In this document: in pieces, positions 22,290-35,464 of the stretch
Numbering within the stretch: position 1 is the first letter of the stretch
How the letters are laid out: each line of letters begins with the position of its first letter
Program-made: the position numbers and the translations under genes
NCBI GenBank assembly: GCA_001414345.1
Contig: LLCB01000125.1
Coordinates: 1-64,000, forward strand
Source of the DNA: Hymenoscyphus infarciens
Lineage: Eukaryota; Ascomycota; Leotiomycetes; Helotiales; Helotiaceae
DNA: 64,000 nt
Reading direction: 5' to 3'
The notes under the pieces: generated by a model
Databases searched by the model: none
The model's input: the letters and a program-made list of their open reading frames with translations, nothing else
What the model was told of the DNA's origin: nothing

Positions 22290-25200
22290 ATTTATATCTT
22301 AGATAAGACTATTATTCTAAATAGTTAAAAAAGTATTAGATTATTTCGCTATATCTAATAATATCTTAATTTAAAAGCTAAAGCTAATTTAATCTTAGAA
22401 AAGAAGAAGTATTATATTATAATAATCTTCTATAAAATAATTAGAAGTATTAGATTTTAGTTACTTTTTTAGAATTAGTAAAAAAGCTCTTAAATTTAAA
22501 AACTTTACTTATCTTACTAAGTAACTTATATTTTATAAAATATAAAATAAACTAATAAAGTAAGTAAAAGCCTCTAAAAGTAAGAGACTTTAACTTATAG
22601 AATTAACTATTAAATAGTAGTTAAAATAGTAGAACTAATATTTAATTCTTCTATAAGCTCTCTAGATCTTATTAGTATTAATTAAATATATTATATATTT
22701 ATATATTAGAATATTTTCTAAATATATAAGGCTTATAAGACTATCTAGAGTATATACTATAAGCGTTTAATAAGATCTAGATTATTAGTAGTAAAGAAGC
22801 TATTTATAAAGTACTTTCTCTTCTAATAAATATATATTATTAGAGTATTTTAAAGCTTTTAGAAAGCTTATTAAAGTCTTAAAAGTTATAGAAAGAGTAT
22901 AAATAGTATTAAATAAAAGAAAAACTTACTAAAGACTCTAAGAGTATAATTTAGCTTATTTCTAGCTTTATATAACGTTATTATTTATAAAGGTAAATAT
23001 AAAAGATATATTAATTAATTTAAAACTATTAAAAAAATAAATATAAATATTTTATAATTATAGCTATAGTTAAAAGTCTATCTAGATACTTAAAAGTTAT
23101 ATTATAATTTAAGACTATTTATACTTTTTTCTTAATAAGATAAGCACGTGTTTTACTAATTAGGCCTAGTATACTTAGTAACGCTAGAGTTTAAACTTAA
23201 GTTCTATACTTAAAAACTATTAAATCTATTTCTAAAATATAAAAAATAGATTTAGAAGATTATAAGAATACTACTAATACTAAGAGATATAAATATACTA
23301 TACTAAGTACTAAAGATAACTAGCTATAGTTAGAGACTACTTTTAGAATAAGTGTTATTAATAAAATAGTAACTTCTATTCTATTATATATAATAGTATA
23401 GATATTATACTAGTATATAGAATTAGTAAGATTTTAATATATTTACTTTTACTTAAGTATATCTACTACTATCTTTTTAAAAAGAATTAGTACTATATAA
23501 AAAGTGACTTTATACTAAGAGACTATAAGTATATAGAATAAGATAAAAATAATAAATAAAGCTTATAATAATAATTAATTAATAAACTATCTACGATTAA
23601 ATAAAGCGCTTAAAAAGCTTAAATCTAAGAACTTTTCTTAATTATATACTAATTATTTAAATAGACTAGTGCTTTCTCTTTACTTCTAGTATAGTTTTCT
23701 CTCTTATTATCTTCTTTTACTTATTCTTATAAAATATTATACTAAAGTCTTTAAATTTTTACTTAGTAACTTTATCTACTTCTTCTAATAATTAATTTAG
23801 TTATATTCTCTTAATTAGTATACTATAATATATACTTCTTATAATTAAGCTAATATACTATCTTTTAGTTTTTATTCTCTTAATTAGTTACTCTTTTCTT
23901 ATATATCTAAATAATATATATAAGCCTATATCTTAAATCTTAGTTTTTATATAAAAGAAGCGCTCTCTTAAGTTTATAATACTATTCTTTATTTAAATTA
24001 GTAATAAGAATTTATATAAGAAGTAGCTCTTTTTATTAAATATAATTAGTCTACTTTTCGCTTTTATTCTTCTATTTCTTCGTTTAATACTTCTTAATAT
24101 ATCTATCTAATATAGTATTAAAAGTACTTTATAATACTTTATTATAATCTACTTTAGTATTATATAAGATTATTACTTTTAAGTTTATAACTAATTTTTT
24201 AGCTATAGTATTATATATAAAGAAAGTACTTATTAGTATTATATATAAAAAACGTCTATTTTTAAAAAATATATAGTTAATTATAAGTTACTTAATATAG
24301 TACTCTAGTTTAAGATTATCTTAAATCTAAGTTATAATTATATAAAAGTATACTTTAATAATCTTAGTAGTTTTAATAGAAGTTAAGAAAAAAGTAGATA
24401 GTAGATATACTTCTTTTATATAGAATATACTATTAAATATAGCTTCTACTTAAGATAGTTTCTCTTATATATAAATCTTATTATAATAAGATATTTATCT
24501 TATATAAGATACTTAAGTCTTTTAACTTTTACTTATATAAATTCTTATAGTTTCTTCTCTTCTCTATTATTATATTCACTTCTTTTTAAGCTTACTCTTT
24601 TCTTAAATTCTATAATATAACTATATAAATAATTATTATCTAAGAATTTAATTACTTCCTCTATTTTTATAAGAAAGCTATTTTACTTATTAGAGATTTT
24701 AAAAGAATTAATTAAATCTTTAATACTTCTACTATTACTATTCTTTTCTATTTTATTAAGAAGTTACTTCTAAATTTCTAATATTAAGATATCTTCTACT
24801 AATATTATTTATTTAAGAATAGTTATTCTTAAGAGTTATAATAATTATAAAGAGTTAATAGTCTTTAAGAAGTTAATCTTTAATAATACGTCTAATAGTA
24901 TTATTTTAAGCTTTAATATTATAATTATCTAATATAGAGTTATAATTAATAAATATAAGAGTATAAAAGAGTTATACTTAATTAGTAGTATTAATTATAA
25001 CGTTCTTAATAATAGAGGTGTTTTTATCGCTTTTAAAGAAAAAATTATATTTATTAACTTCTATTCTTATAAGCTTAGAATTAAGTAGTACTCTATATAT
25101 TAGAGAGATATAGTAGAAGATTCTTTATTTTATTATATAGAAGCTATAGTTCTAGAAGAGTTAATTAATTAGAAAATAGCTAAGAGTTATATTTAAAAAG

Positions 25201-26202
25201 CTTCTTAATATTTATAGAAAGTTAAGTAAGTGTTTTAGCTCTTTTAGAGTTAAAAGAAGTAGCTTCTATATTAGAAATAGAGAGAGTAGATAGTAGTAAG
25301 AAGATTAAAGTAAAAGAATAGAAGAAAGTACTAAGCGCTTAGAATAGATATATCTAAATATAATTTTATATATAATATACTATTTATATAAAAGAGCTTA
25401 AATCTATTTACTTTTATATATATATACTTACTTCTAGTAGATAGATTTAATCGTATATCTCTTCTATTAAAGAGTTCTAAGAAAGCTAGTCTCTATAGAA
25501 AAGATATAAGTCTTATACTAATAGTATAGAAATATATCTAAAAGTTAGAAAATACTCTAAAAAAGTAAAATTAAGATTATTTCTACTTTTTAAAGAAGTT
25601 AATATTTTATTAGTTCTAATTATTTAAATAGTTAAGTATATATTTAAGTCTTTTATAAGTATTAGATACTTTTAAATAACTATTTAAATTATATTAATAG
25701 TTTTAAGTGTATTAGTAACTAGAAATATAATTATATATATATATATATAATATAAAAAGTTTTTAAAGTACTTCTAGTAGAGTAAATAGAAGAATTTAGA
25801 GAGAAATCACGTAGTAGCGTATATAGTAGACTAGAGGCCTCTACTAGCGTACTCGATAGAATAGAATAATCTAATAAAACTAGTTAGAATAGATAAAAGA
25901 TATTCTAGGTATTTACCTAGTAGCGGGAATAATAAAGTTAGTAAAGATAAGAGTAACGAGATTAGAGAGAGAGTAGAAGAAGTTTTCTTATTTCTAATAG
26001 TAATAATACTACTAAGTATCGAAAGTATAAGCTTTATAATCTCTGATTATAGAGTAGATATAATAAGTTTTAAGCTATAACTAAGTTATTAAGTTAGAAA
26101 ACTAATATCGTTATTCTACTTAGTAATACTTAGAGAATATAAAGTTATTATTTTAGATAGTAGATAAAATTTAATACCTAGAATAGATATATTTATATAT
26201 AT
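22290..26202. other. Unidentified RIP-degraded DNA
   Basis: 3.9 kb. I found no paired terminal repeats and no traceable enzyme motif. A less-mutated patch with the palindrome ctagaggcctctag-like sequence lies near 25828-25850. Confidence 0.5.
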
Positions 26203-28252
26203 TTAAACTTTCACTTATATATAATTAATTAATCTTTATTTTTATATATATATATACTAAAAAAGCGATAAAGAGTTAAATACTATAGTATTTGATTAAA
26301 GAAAAATAGATTAATAATTTAATTAAAGCTATATATAATCTATTAAGTATACTATTCTCTCTACTACTAGAATTATCTTAAGTCTTATTCTTATCTAATT
26401 TACTTATAAAGTTATCTTCTTATATATATCTCTCTTATACTTTCTCTTAATTATCTATAGCTTATATATAGCTTTAATCTAATTCTCTCTACTTTTAGAA
26501 AGCTATATATAAGAATACGAAATATACTTAAAAGAGATATATAATAATACGAAATATATACTACTATTAAAGAGATATATAGAAGTGTGTTTTATAGAAT
26601 AACGTATTCTTAAGAATACTAGATACTAATATAGAAGAAAAGACTAAACTAGACCTTTTCTAACTATAGAAGAGTAGATAGCTATATATAAGAGATTAGA
26701 TAGTATTAAATAATCGAAAACCCGAAGCTTAAAACCTTTCTAAATTAGATAATATAAAGTAATAATAGCTAAAAGCTAAGATCTAACTACTGAAACCTTA
26801 TATATATAATATATAAACTCGGTTATTTAAGATAGCTAGCTATTATACTCTTATATTAGTATTTTACTACTAGTATTAAGCTTATATATAAGAAGTACTT
26901 AGTAGAGATAATCGTATACTTATATATAAGATATAAGAGAGTATTATAAAGTTAATAGACTTTTTTAAAAAGATAAGTATTAAGATTAAGAGCTTTAATA
27001 TCTTTAGATAATCTATTAAATATATAGTATATAGAATTTAAGAAGAATTTAAATAAAGCTATCTAAGTATAGTTTAAATTACTATTATATATTTCTACTA
27101 GATACCTAGTATATATATTAATAGCTCTATAGAAAAATATTTAAAAGCTATATATTACTAGTTTATTATATCTATTAATTAATAATATAGAGTTTAGACC
27201 TTTTACTTTATATTAATCTCTAATTATTAGAATTCTCTAGATTACGATTCGTAACTCTTTAAAAGTTAGGAATTTAAAAGATTACTTAAATATCTTTAAA
27301 TAAGGTAAATTTAAGATATTATTTATAAAAATATTAATAAACTTACTACTAAATTAGAATAGAAACAAGTACTTACTTTTTACTCTAATATATAGCTTAA
27401 TCTAATTTTAATACTTTTAAAATAATACTAGCTTCTTCTTTAGTATTATTTACTTTATTACTAGTCTTTAATATATAGTAAGATTATGAATTCTAAATTA
27501 CTTATAAAGTATTATAAGTAAAGTCTAACTACTTATAAAATTACTTTATTACTTATAAGATCTTAGTATAAGAGTAGTTTTAATACTAGAGTATAAAGAT
27601 AAACTCTTATAACTTTTAATTATTATTCTACTTCTATTTAATATTTCTTATTTAAGAGATATTATAATTATTATTCTAAAGCTTTAAGTGTTATTTAAGA
27701 GTATACTAGAATATTTTAAGATTATATTTATCTTCTAAGAAAGTAATAACTTAGTAGTAATTCTAGTACTTATTATAATATAAATATTTAATATCGTATT
27801 TATATAGCTTCTAGTTCTCTAGTATAAGAGTTATTAGTATAATTAATAGTAGATATAGTTACTCTATACGTACTATCTAGAATTATCTAAAAATATATTA
27901 AAAGCCTTAACTTCTTCTACTAATAATAGAGTAACGCTTTAGTAAATTTATATAAAACTAAGTATAGAGTAATAAATAACTAGATACTTAGATACTCTTA
28001 TATTTTCTTTATATTAGAGTAGTATCTAGTTTAGATTATATAGATCTTTTAGTAGATTTATTAGTAAAATATTAGTCTTTAAAATTATATATATAGCTTA
28101 GAAGCTTTTACTTAGTAGTTAGTTAGATATATAATCTTCTTATAAAGCTCTATATATATAGTCGTTTTCGTAATATTATATACTATATATTTACTAAGTT
28201 ATAAAGCTACTAAGAGAGTAGCTTTTAGTATATTTTCGCCTAAATTTAAAGA
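26203..28252. other. RIP-degraded DNA beginning with an element-end-like sequence, interrupted by the gypsy element
   Basis: The first ~90 bp (26203-26290) are nearly the reverse complement of 61043-61130, and the similarity stops abruptly on the outer side of both copies, as at a transposon end. The rest, up to the gypsy insertion, is unidentified. Its continuation after the insertion begins at 38140. Confidence 0.5.
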
Positions 28253-28257
28253 GTACG

Positions 28258-28400
28258 TATATATAAAGAATACGTAGAGAACTACGTAATATAGTATAAG
28301 ATTCTTAAATAGCTAGCTAACTAGCTTAGAGACTTCTAACTATATACTCGGCTAGAGGTCTAAGCTCTAACTTAGTTATATAATAGCTATACTTATTATA
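28258..28400 (-). repeat. Gypsy LTR (3' LTR in element orientation)
   Basis: 143 bp, aligned over its full length with 37992-38134. Differences are almost all C/T or G/A. Confidence 0.9.
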
Positions 28401-28456
28401 GATACCTCTTATCTAAAGTTCTTTAATCTAAAGATATATAATAAATAGTATATATC

Positions 28457-28658
28457 TAGCTCTATTTATAGCGGTTTATAAGATAATTAACTAATAGCTA
28501 TAGTATCTAGTATTAAAAGGCTATAATAATAAAATAAAGAAATAAAGAAATAAGAATAATATAGAAAACTAAGAAGTAAGGAAATAAAGAAATAATACTA
28601 GCTCTCTTCTATAGTAGTTTATAAGATAATTAGCTAATAGCCGCGGTTTCTAGTATTA
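28457..28658. repeat. Pair of ~60-bp direct repeats inside the gypsy 3' region
   Basis: 28457-28515 and 28599-28658 share the stretch gtttataagataatta and flanks. They are separated by an A-rich run of aaataaag units. Probably part of the element's 3' untranslated region. Confidence 0.7.
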
Positions 28659-31600
28659 TTAAAGAGCTATATACTCTCTTTACTTATAACTCTTAATCTA
28701 AGGGTTTAGATTATTAGCTTAGCTAAGTATTTTATAAGTCTTTTTATAAGTTCCTTACTATTACTTCTTAAGACTAACTTCTTAAAAAAGTTCTCTTAAT
28801 CTACTAAAGACTTATTATTAATCTCTAAAGCCTATTCTATAGTCTATAGTCTTAATAGTAGGTTTTTAAGCTTATAAAACTTCTTTCTATTTATATTAGC
28901 CTTTTCTTCTATCTAGCTATCTTTCTCTATCTTTATTAATACCGTACTTAGTATCTTATTAGCGTTCTCTATCTTTCTTAACTTAATTAATAACTTCTAA
29001 AAGAACTTTATTTTATATATATATACTAGATATATTTCTATTATTTAAGCTATAAGAGTATTTTCTAAAGTATTAATTCGTTTCTATAGATCTATATTAA
29101 TCTTATCTTAATTACTAGTATTAGTCTTAACTTAGCTCTTAAAATCGCTACTATCTAAGAATAGCTTATACTTCTTTAATAGACTAGTATTTAGTAATTT
29201 AGCTATCTTAGTTAGTAACTCCTTCTTATAGTTAGTCTTAGATAGAGTGTCTAACTTCTATTAACTACTTCTAGAATTCTTATATATTCTTCTTTAGCTT
29301 CTTATTATATATCTTAGCTTCTTATCTTTCTTACTTAGTATAATATCTAAAGTTATCTTAAAAGAGTTTAATAAGTTATTAACTAAGTCGCTTTTAGCTC
29401 TCTTTCTCTTAGTTAGTATTCTTATAGCCTTCTTAGCCTTTAGTCTACTTTTTAACTTTATATTAGCCTTAATCTACTTCTACTTATTAGCTAATATAAA
29501 CTTAAACTTAGCTTCTATTAGTAATATTAGGAACTACTTCTTCTTATTATCTATCTAGAATAGTATATTAGTTTTACTTAGCTCTTCTTCTAGGTTAAAT
29601 TAAGTTACTACTAGTAGGCTATTACTCTTACCTAGTATAAATAATATAGTCTTTTAAGTTCTATCTTTAGATTAGTCTATATTCTTACTTTTTATCTTTA
29701 GCTCTAAATCTCTTATAAAGAATATCCTTTTCTATAGTTTATATTATAGCTAGCTTACTAATATAGTACTAGGTGTAGTATACGTTTCTTATTATATTAA
29801 AGTCTTTTAAGAAAAAGTTTATCTTTTAGTTAGCGATTAATATTCTATTTTCTTAGATAATTATAGCTACTAAATCGTCTAGATTAGTAAATAATATAAT
29901 ATTATTTACTTTATAGATATTATTAAGATTTTTAGAGTTAATAGCTAGTAAAACTAGAATTATATAATCTAAGAACGTTTTAGTATTAGCTATAACTAAC
30001 TTATTATTAACTATCTATTCTTCCTTCTTATTAGCTAGGTCTTATTACTTATTTTTAAACTCTTCTTATTATTTTATTATCTATTTAATTAACTAAGACT
30101 AGTTCTATACTAGTTTACTATTATTTACTTCTTATACTACTAAATTTTCTATCTTTAAAACTAGAGCTAATAGCTTAGAAAGTTCTAGTATCTCTTCTTT
30201 AGCTTTCTTAATAGCCTTCTTAAGTAGTATACTTACTACGTTAGCTATAGTCTCTATACTATTAGATTTTTTAGAATCTATTTTAGATATCTTAATTAGC
30301 TTATTATTCTTAGAATATAAATTACTAGCTATATTATTATATTTATTAATATAAGTAAAATAGACTAAGAAGTATATTATTATAATATTTTCGTCTATTA
30401 GCTATATATATTTTACTATTACTATTAAGGCTAATATAGATATTAGCTCTTCTATATTCTATAAAGTAATATTAATATTAGCTAGCTAACTACGTCTTTT
30501 AATAATATTAGTTAAATTATTACTAATCTTATTTATATAAATATATATCTCTTTATCTTTTAGTCTAAAGATAAGACGTCTCTATATTTACTATTTACTT
30601 AGCTTATACTAGATAACTCTTTAGTCTTTTATAGCTATAGCTTTTTCCTTTCTCTTAGCTATATTAAAGTTAGATACTAATTATTAGTAATTTACTAGGT
30701 TTTTAAGTCTAATTTATTAGTCTTCTTCTATATTATAGCCTTTTTATCTTATAAGATATTTAACTTAGTCTAATAGTATAATTCTCTTTTTTACTAATTA
30801 TTCTATTTTCTATTTCTTATTATATTCTACTATAATTATATCTAGTCTCTTAGATAGTAGTCTATTATATAGATTCTTTCTTTTAGTCTTTAACTCTAAT
30901 TAAGCTACTAAGATAATAGAATATATCTTTATACTTAGTAAAATATCTAGTCTATAAGCATAGTATCTAATTCTTTTAAGAACTTTAAATAAGTCTACTT
31001 ACTATTTATATATCTTATAGTTATCTTTTATAGTTATCTTTTATAGCTATAATATTATATCTCTTATAAAGTCTTAGTAAAACTTTATCTCTAATCTTAA
31101 AGAATATTAGCTAGTGTTTCTTATTATATATATATTTTATATTTATTACTACTACTACTAGTATATTTAATATTTTAATTCTTACTACTAGTATATTTAG
31201 GATTATAGCGTATAGTTTAGACGTTAGACTAATTAAAGTAGTAGATAAAAAACTATAATATACTTTATTAGAAGACTTATTTATAGCTATTAATTTATAG
31301 TTATTTAAGACGAATTATATACTTAGAATTACCTCTATCTATTTTAAAAAATCTACTAAACTCTATAAGAAGTACTATATTATAATTTTAGTTATTTAAT
31401 TTATAACTTCTAATTATCTATCTATCTAAAGATAGTATATTATAGAGTATAGTAGTTTTCTTTCTATAGCTATAAATAAACTCTCTAAAAGGCGCTTATA
31501 AACTTCTAGTCTCTATCTAAGATAATTACCTTTAGATACACCTTATTAAGTAGCTAGAATCTTTATATTATAGCTTTTATCTAATCTTTAGCTATATAAT

Positions 31601-33049
31601 TCTCTTACTCTAGTACTAGAGCTTTCTTCTTTAAAGCCTTATATATTATAATTATTATATAATTATAACTTTTATAACTTAGTAGTAAAATAAGAATAAA
31701 GTTAATTATAATATAATAAAATAGTACTAGTAGTAAGAGAACTAGCTAGAGAGAACTGTTTAGTCTATAACGCTTTAGATTATAAATCGAGTATTTTAGA
31801 TAATATACTAAGTATTACTATAATAACGTTCTTAGTTATCTAATATAAGAAAAAAATTAGAATAACGTTTTCTATAGTTTACTATACTCTAAATACCTAG
31901 CTGTATTATAAGCTTATTTAAAAATATTAGCTATATAATTTTTAGAAATATATAATTATTCTAGTAGCTTATTTAAATTCTTTCTAAATAATAGCTCTTT
32001 TTTAATAAAAAAGAATAACTTAGCTATATTCTTATTAAGAGTTTTATAGTTATTATCTTAATAATACTTTCTTATTTCTTATTATCTTTATATCTTATTA
32101 TAACTTTTAGTCTAAAAGTAGGTATAATTTAAACTATTACTTCTCTTATATAAACGTTCTCTACTTCGTTATTCTTAATAGCTTAAAGTATATCTAATTT
32201 AACTTCTTTTTCTAGCTAAGATTCTTTTTTTCTAGATATTAGTAAATATAATAAGATATCTAGTACTAGATACTTCTTACTAGGCTTTTAATAGATATCT
32301 AGGTTAAATCTAGATAGAAATTCTATAGTATATATAAGTCTAAGGTTTAGCTTTTTAGTTAATACTAAAGATATAATATTCCATTTTCTTACTAGGCTAG
32401 GAATTACGTTATAGTATATAAATATAATTATACTAGGTATTCTTAAAGATTCGATTTTATCTTATAGTTTTTAGATAGTTTATACTACTTCTACTATTTC
32501 TATTTTAGTTAGCTAATAGTTCTATTTAACTATTATTAACTTTTAAGAAAAGAATAAGATTAGTTCTAGCTTTTTCTTTTAATAGATTATCTTATTAAGA
32601 TTTATATCTCTCTTTTCTTAGAAGTAGTATACTATAACTTTTATACTCTCTTTTAATAAGTCTACGTTAATATAGAATTATCTATTAGAAATAAAGTATA
32701 CTAGTACTATCTTTTCTATTAGAGTATTTTCTAAAGCTATAAATAAAGCTCGTTTCTAGCTTATTAGATATAGAAATACTTCCTACTTTATAAAGTTAGT
32801 TCTAGCCTAGCTACCTACTAGTACTCTCTTTAAAAGTTCTTTTTTTCGTTCTTAGAAGAGGCTAGCTATGATTATATAGTTCTATATATACTCTTTTAAA
32901 TAACCTATTATACTTAAGTATTATTCTAGATCTTTTAGATTTTCTAGGAATTTTAGAGCTATAATAGCTTTAAGTCTTTTTTCAATTATTAATAAGCTAA
33001 GAGAATTAACTTATTAGCTAAAGATACTTATTAATAAGTACTTAATATA

Positions 33050-33290
33050 TATCTTCTCTATATTATATAATAAGCCTAGTTTAGTAAAGACTTTAAGTAG
33101 TTTATATATATAGTCTATATACTTTTTAAAGCTTTTACTTACTATTACTATATTATTAATATACGTTTTTATAAAAGACTTTAAATCTTAAAGATAATAG
33201 TCTATAGATTATTAGATATATACTAGTATATTCTATAATTAGTATATTAGAGGCTTCTTAGCTTTTATAGAATATAACTATAAAGTAATA
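33050..33290 (-). pseudogene. Remnant of gypsy reverse transcriptase
   Basis: One frame reads, with RIP stops, through NSPAYIQQSI-like, SFVKTYVDD-like and IVSKSFKKHI-like segments, in the order and spacing of Ty3/gypsy RT around the catalytic YxDD. Confidence 0.75.
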
Positions 33291-34158
33291 ATAATAGTCT
33301 AGATATATCTACTATTAGAAGAAGAAAGCTAAGTTATTAATAACTATAATAAAGTTATAGCTAGAATATATTATTATAATTTTAGCTTATAATAGTATTA
33401 GATATATATCTAATATAACTAACTTATTTAGTTCTTAAATATCTATTACTATATAGCCTTTTTTATTCTTCTTATTATTTTATATACTAAAGAGTAAGTA
33501 TATAAAGAAGGAATATATTATTATCTATTCTATTCTACTATTTAAATATAAACTATTATATACTCTATTAATTAATTCTTAGTCTTACTAACTAGCTAGA
33601 TAAATTTAAGCTCTATAAGTTATATATTCCTCCTATTCTAGCTTTAGATAAACTTTTAACTATTAGTTTATAAAGATCTTTACTCTCTTACTTAGTAGCT
33701 ATAGCTCTAAGAACTCCTTATATATAACCTTTAGCTCTATAAAAGCTATACTATTCTTATAAATTATAATACTATTTAGTAGCTTTATCTCTAATATTAA
33801 TATCTCTTTTAGCTATTCTATCTTTAATACTAGTTATAAAGCTAATTTAAAGATCTTATTCTAGTATTCTACTTTAATATAATATATCTTATTAAAGGTT
33901 ATTTTAGTTAGCTTTTCTAAGATTAAGTTTTAGAGTAGTTAAATTAGTAGATTTAAGTTATTCTTTATAAGAATAGCTAAAAAATTACTATTAACTATAT
34001 ATAAGAATAGAGTAATATTTAACTTTATTAGTTTAAAGAGGTATTCTCTATCTTATAAAGTAAGGTTATAAACTCTAACTAGTATACTTATATATAGTAG
34101 GATTAGTATAGATTTTTTAATATATACTAATTTATCTATTATTAAGCTAATAGTCTTA

Positions 34159-35464
34159 CGAGTCTAGAACTACGAGTCTATGCGTTTAAGACATTTTTAT
34201 AATAAATTATTATATTAATAAATAGTGACTTAATTTAATTAGGAGTATACTATCTATAGTGTTATATAAGTATAGTAACCTAATATTCCTGCTTTAAAAT
34301 TAACTTATTTATCTAATCTTAAGATATAGTCTCTTATTCCTCTATAACTACTTAGCACATTTCCTCTATAGTAGTAGGTTAGTATTATCTTCTATAAAGT
34401 TGTTATTTAATCTACTACTAGTACTTCTTTATAGGATTTATATTAGGTGAAGTAGAGAGATAAGGTATTAAGATAATACTATATTTTATTCGGAATTTAG
34501 TATAATAGTTTATAGCTAATTTATATCTATAGATAGAGTTTCTATCCTCTATAAATAATAGTTCTATAGAAGAATAAAGAGTATATATAACTAAGGCGAA
34601 AGCTTTAAGAATCCTTTAGATAAAGGGCTCTAATAGTTATATAAGGTAGTCTTACTATAGGAATACGCTACTCTTACTATAGCCTTTAATAAAAACAAGA
34701 GAGGATTTATACTTATAACTAATAGCTTCTTATACGTTTATAGGAGTTATATAGCCTCGATAGAATTAGTACTAAATATAGGTATTATAGAACTGTTTTA
34801 AATAGCTCTTTTAAATATTCTAGGTTACTTTCTATTTTATAGTTTATTCTTTAATAAGAAAGGTAACTTTATCTAACTATAGAACCTTTAGCTACTCTAT
34901 ATACTAAAAGATATATATAAGACTCTAAAGAAAACAGGCTTTAACTTAAGTAGTAGTTAAATAAGGTTTTTAGTATACTATATAATAATAGAAGCCTCTT
35001 TAGTATATTCTATACTTAAGTGTTTAAACTAAACACCTAAGCTCTAAATCCTCTCTTAGTTTACTCTAGTTTATTTAGCAAATCTCCTAGTTTTTAGAAG
35101 TATATAAGATAACCTTATCTACTTCTTTATCTAAAAGAAGGAATATAAGACTACTACGATTCGCGTAGGCTCGTTTAGAGGTAGTATAGCTAAGTATTTT
35201 ATATATTATACTCTCTTCAAAAGGCTAACTAGATAAGAGGTCTTTATATTATTATTATAAGACGTAAATAAGGACTTTTCTAAACTAGTAAAGCTAGTAT
35301 ATAGCCTCCTTATGTTTTATACGTATTTCGTAGCCTTTATCGTAGTATTAGTTATCTAAAGAAGAGGTAGTAAGAGGTATATTATTAGTAAAGAGCTAAA
35401 AATTATTAAAATTAGTAAAATCGTGAAAATGCCTTAAACGTATAGACTCGTAGTTCCGAGCTCG
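34159..35464. mobile_element. Nested 1.3-kb TIR DNA element (TTA duplication)
   Basis: The termini begin cgag and continue with ~39 bp of inverted repeat sharing aactacgagtctat and cgtttaag; every mismatch is a C/T or G/A transition. TTA flanks both sides (34156-34158 and 35465-35467). A 3-bp TTA duplication is typical of PIF/Harbinger elements. The TA of Tc1/mariner does not fit, because the right flank would be TT. No transposase motif could be confirmed in the mutated interior, so the family call is tentative. It lies inside the gypsy element and is therefore younger. Confidence 0.8.

Noticed and set aside
22290..26202. Possible further autonomous elements
   Set aside because: No terminal repeats, duplications or motif traces could be paired by eye, so no element call was made.
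34159..35464. Classifying the nested TIR element as Tc1/mariner
   Set aside because: A TA duplication would require TA after the right terminus, but TTA is found. With cgag ends the TTA/TTA pair is exact.
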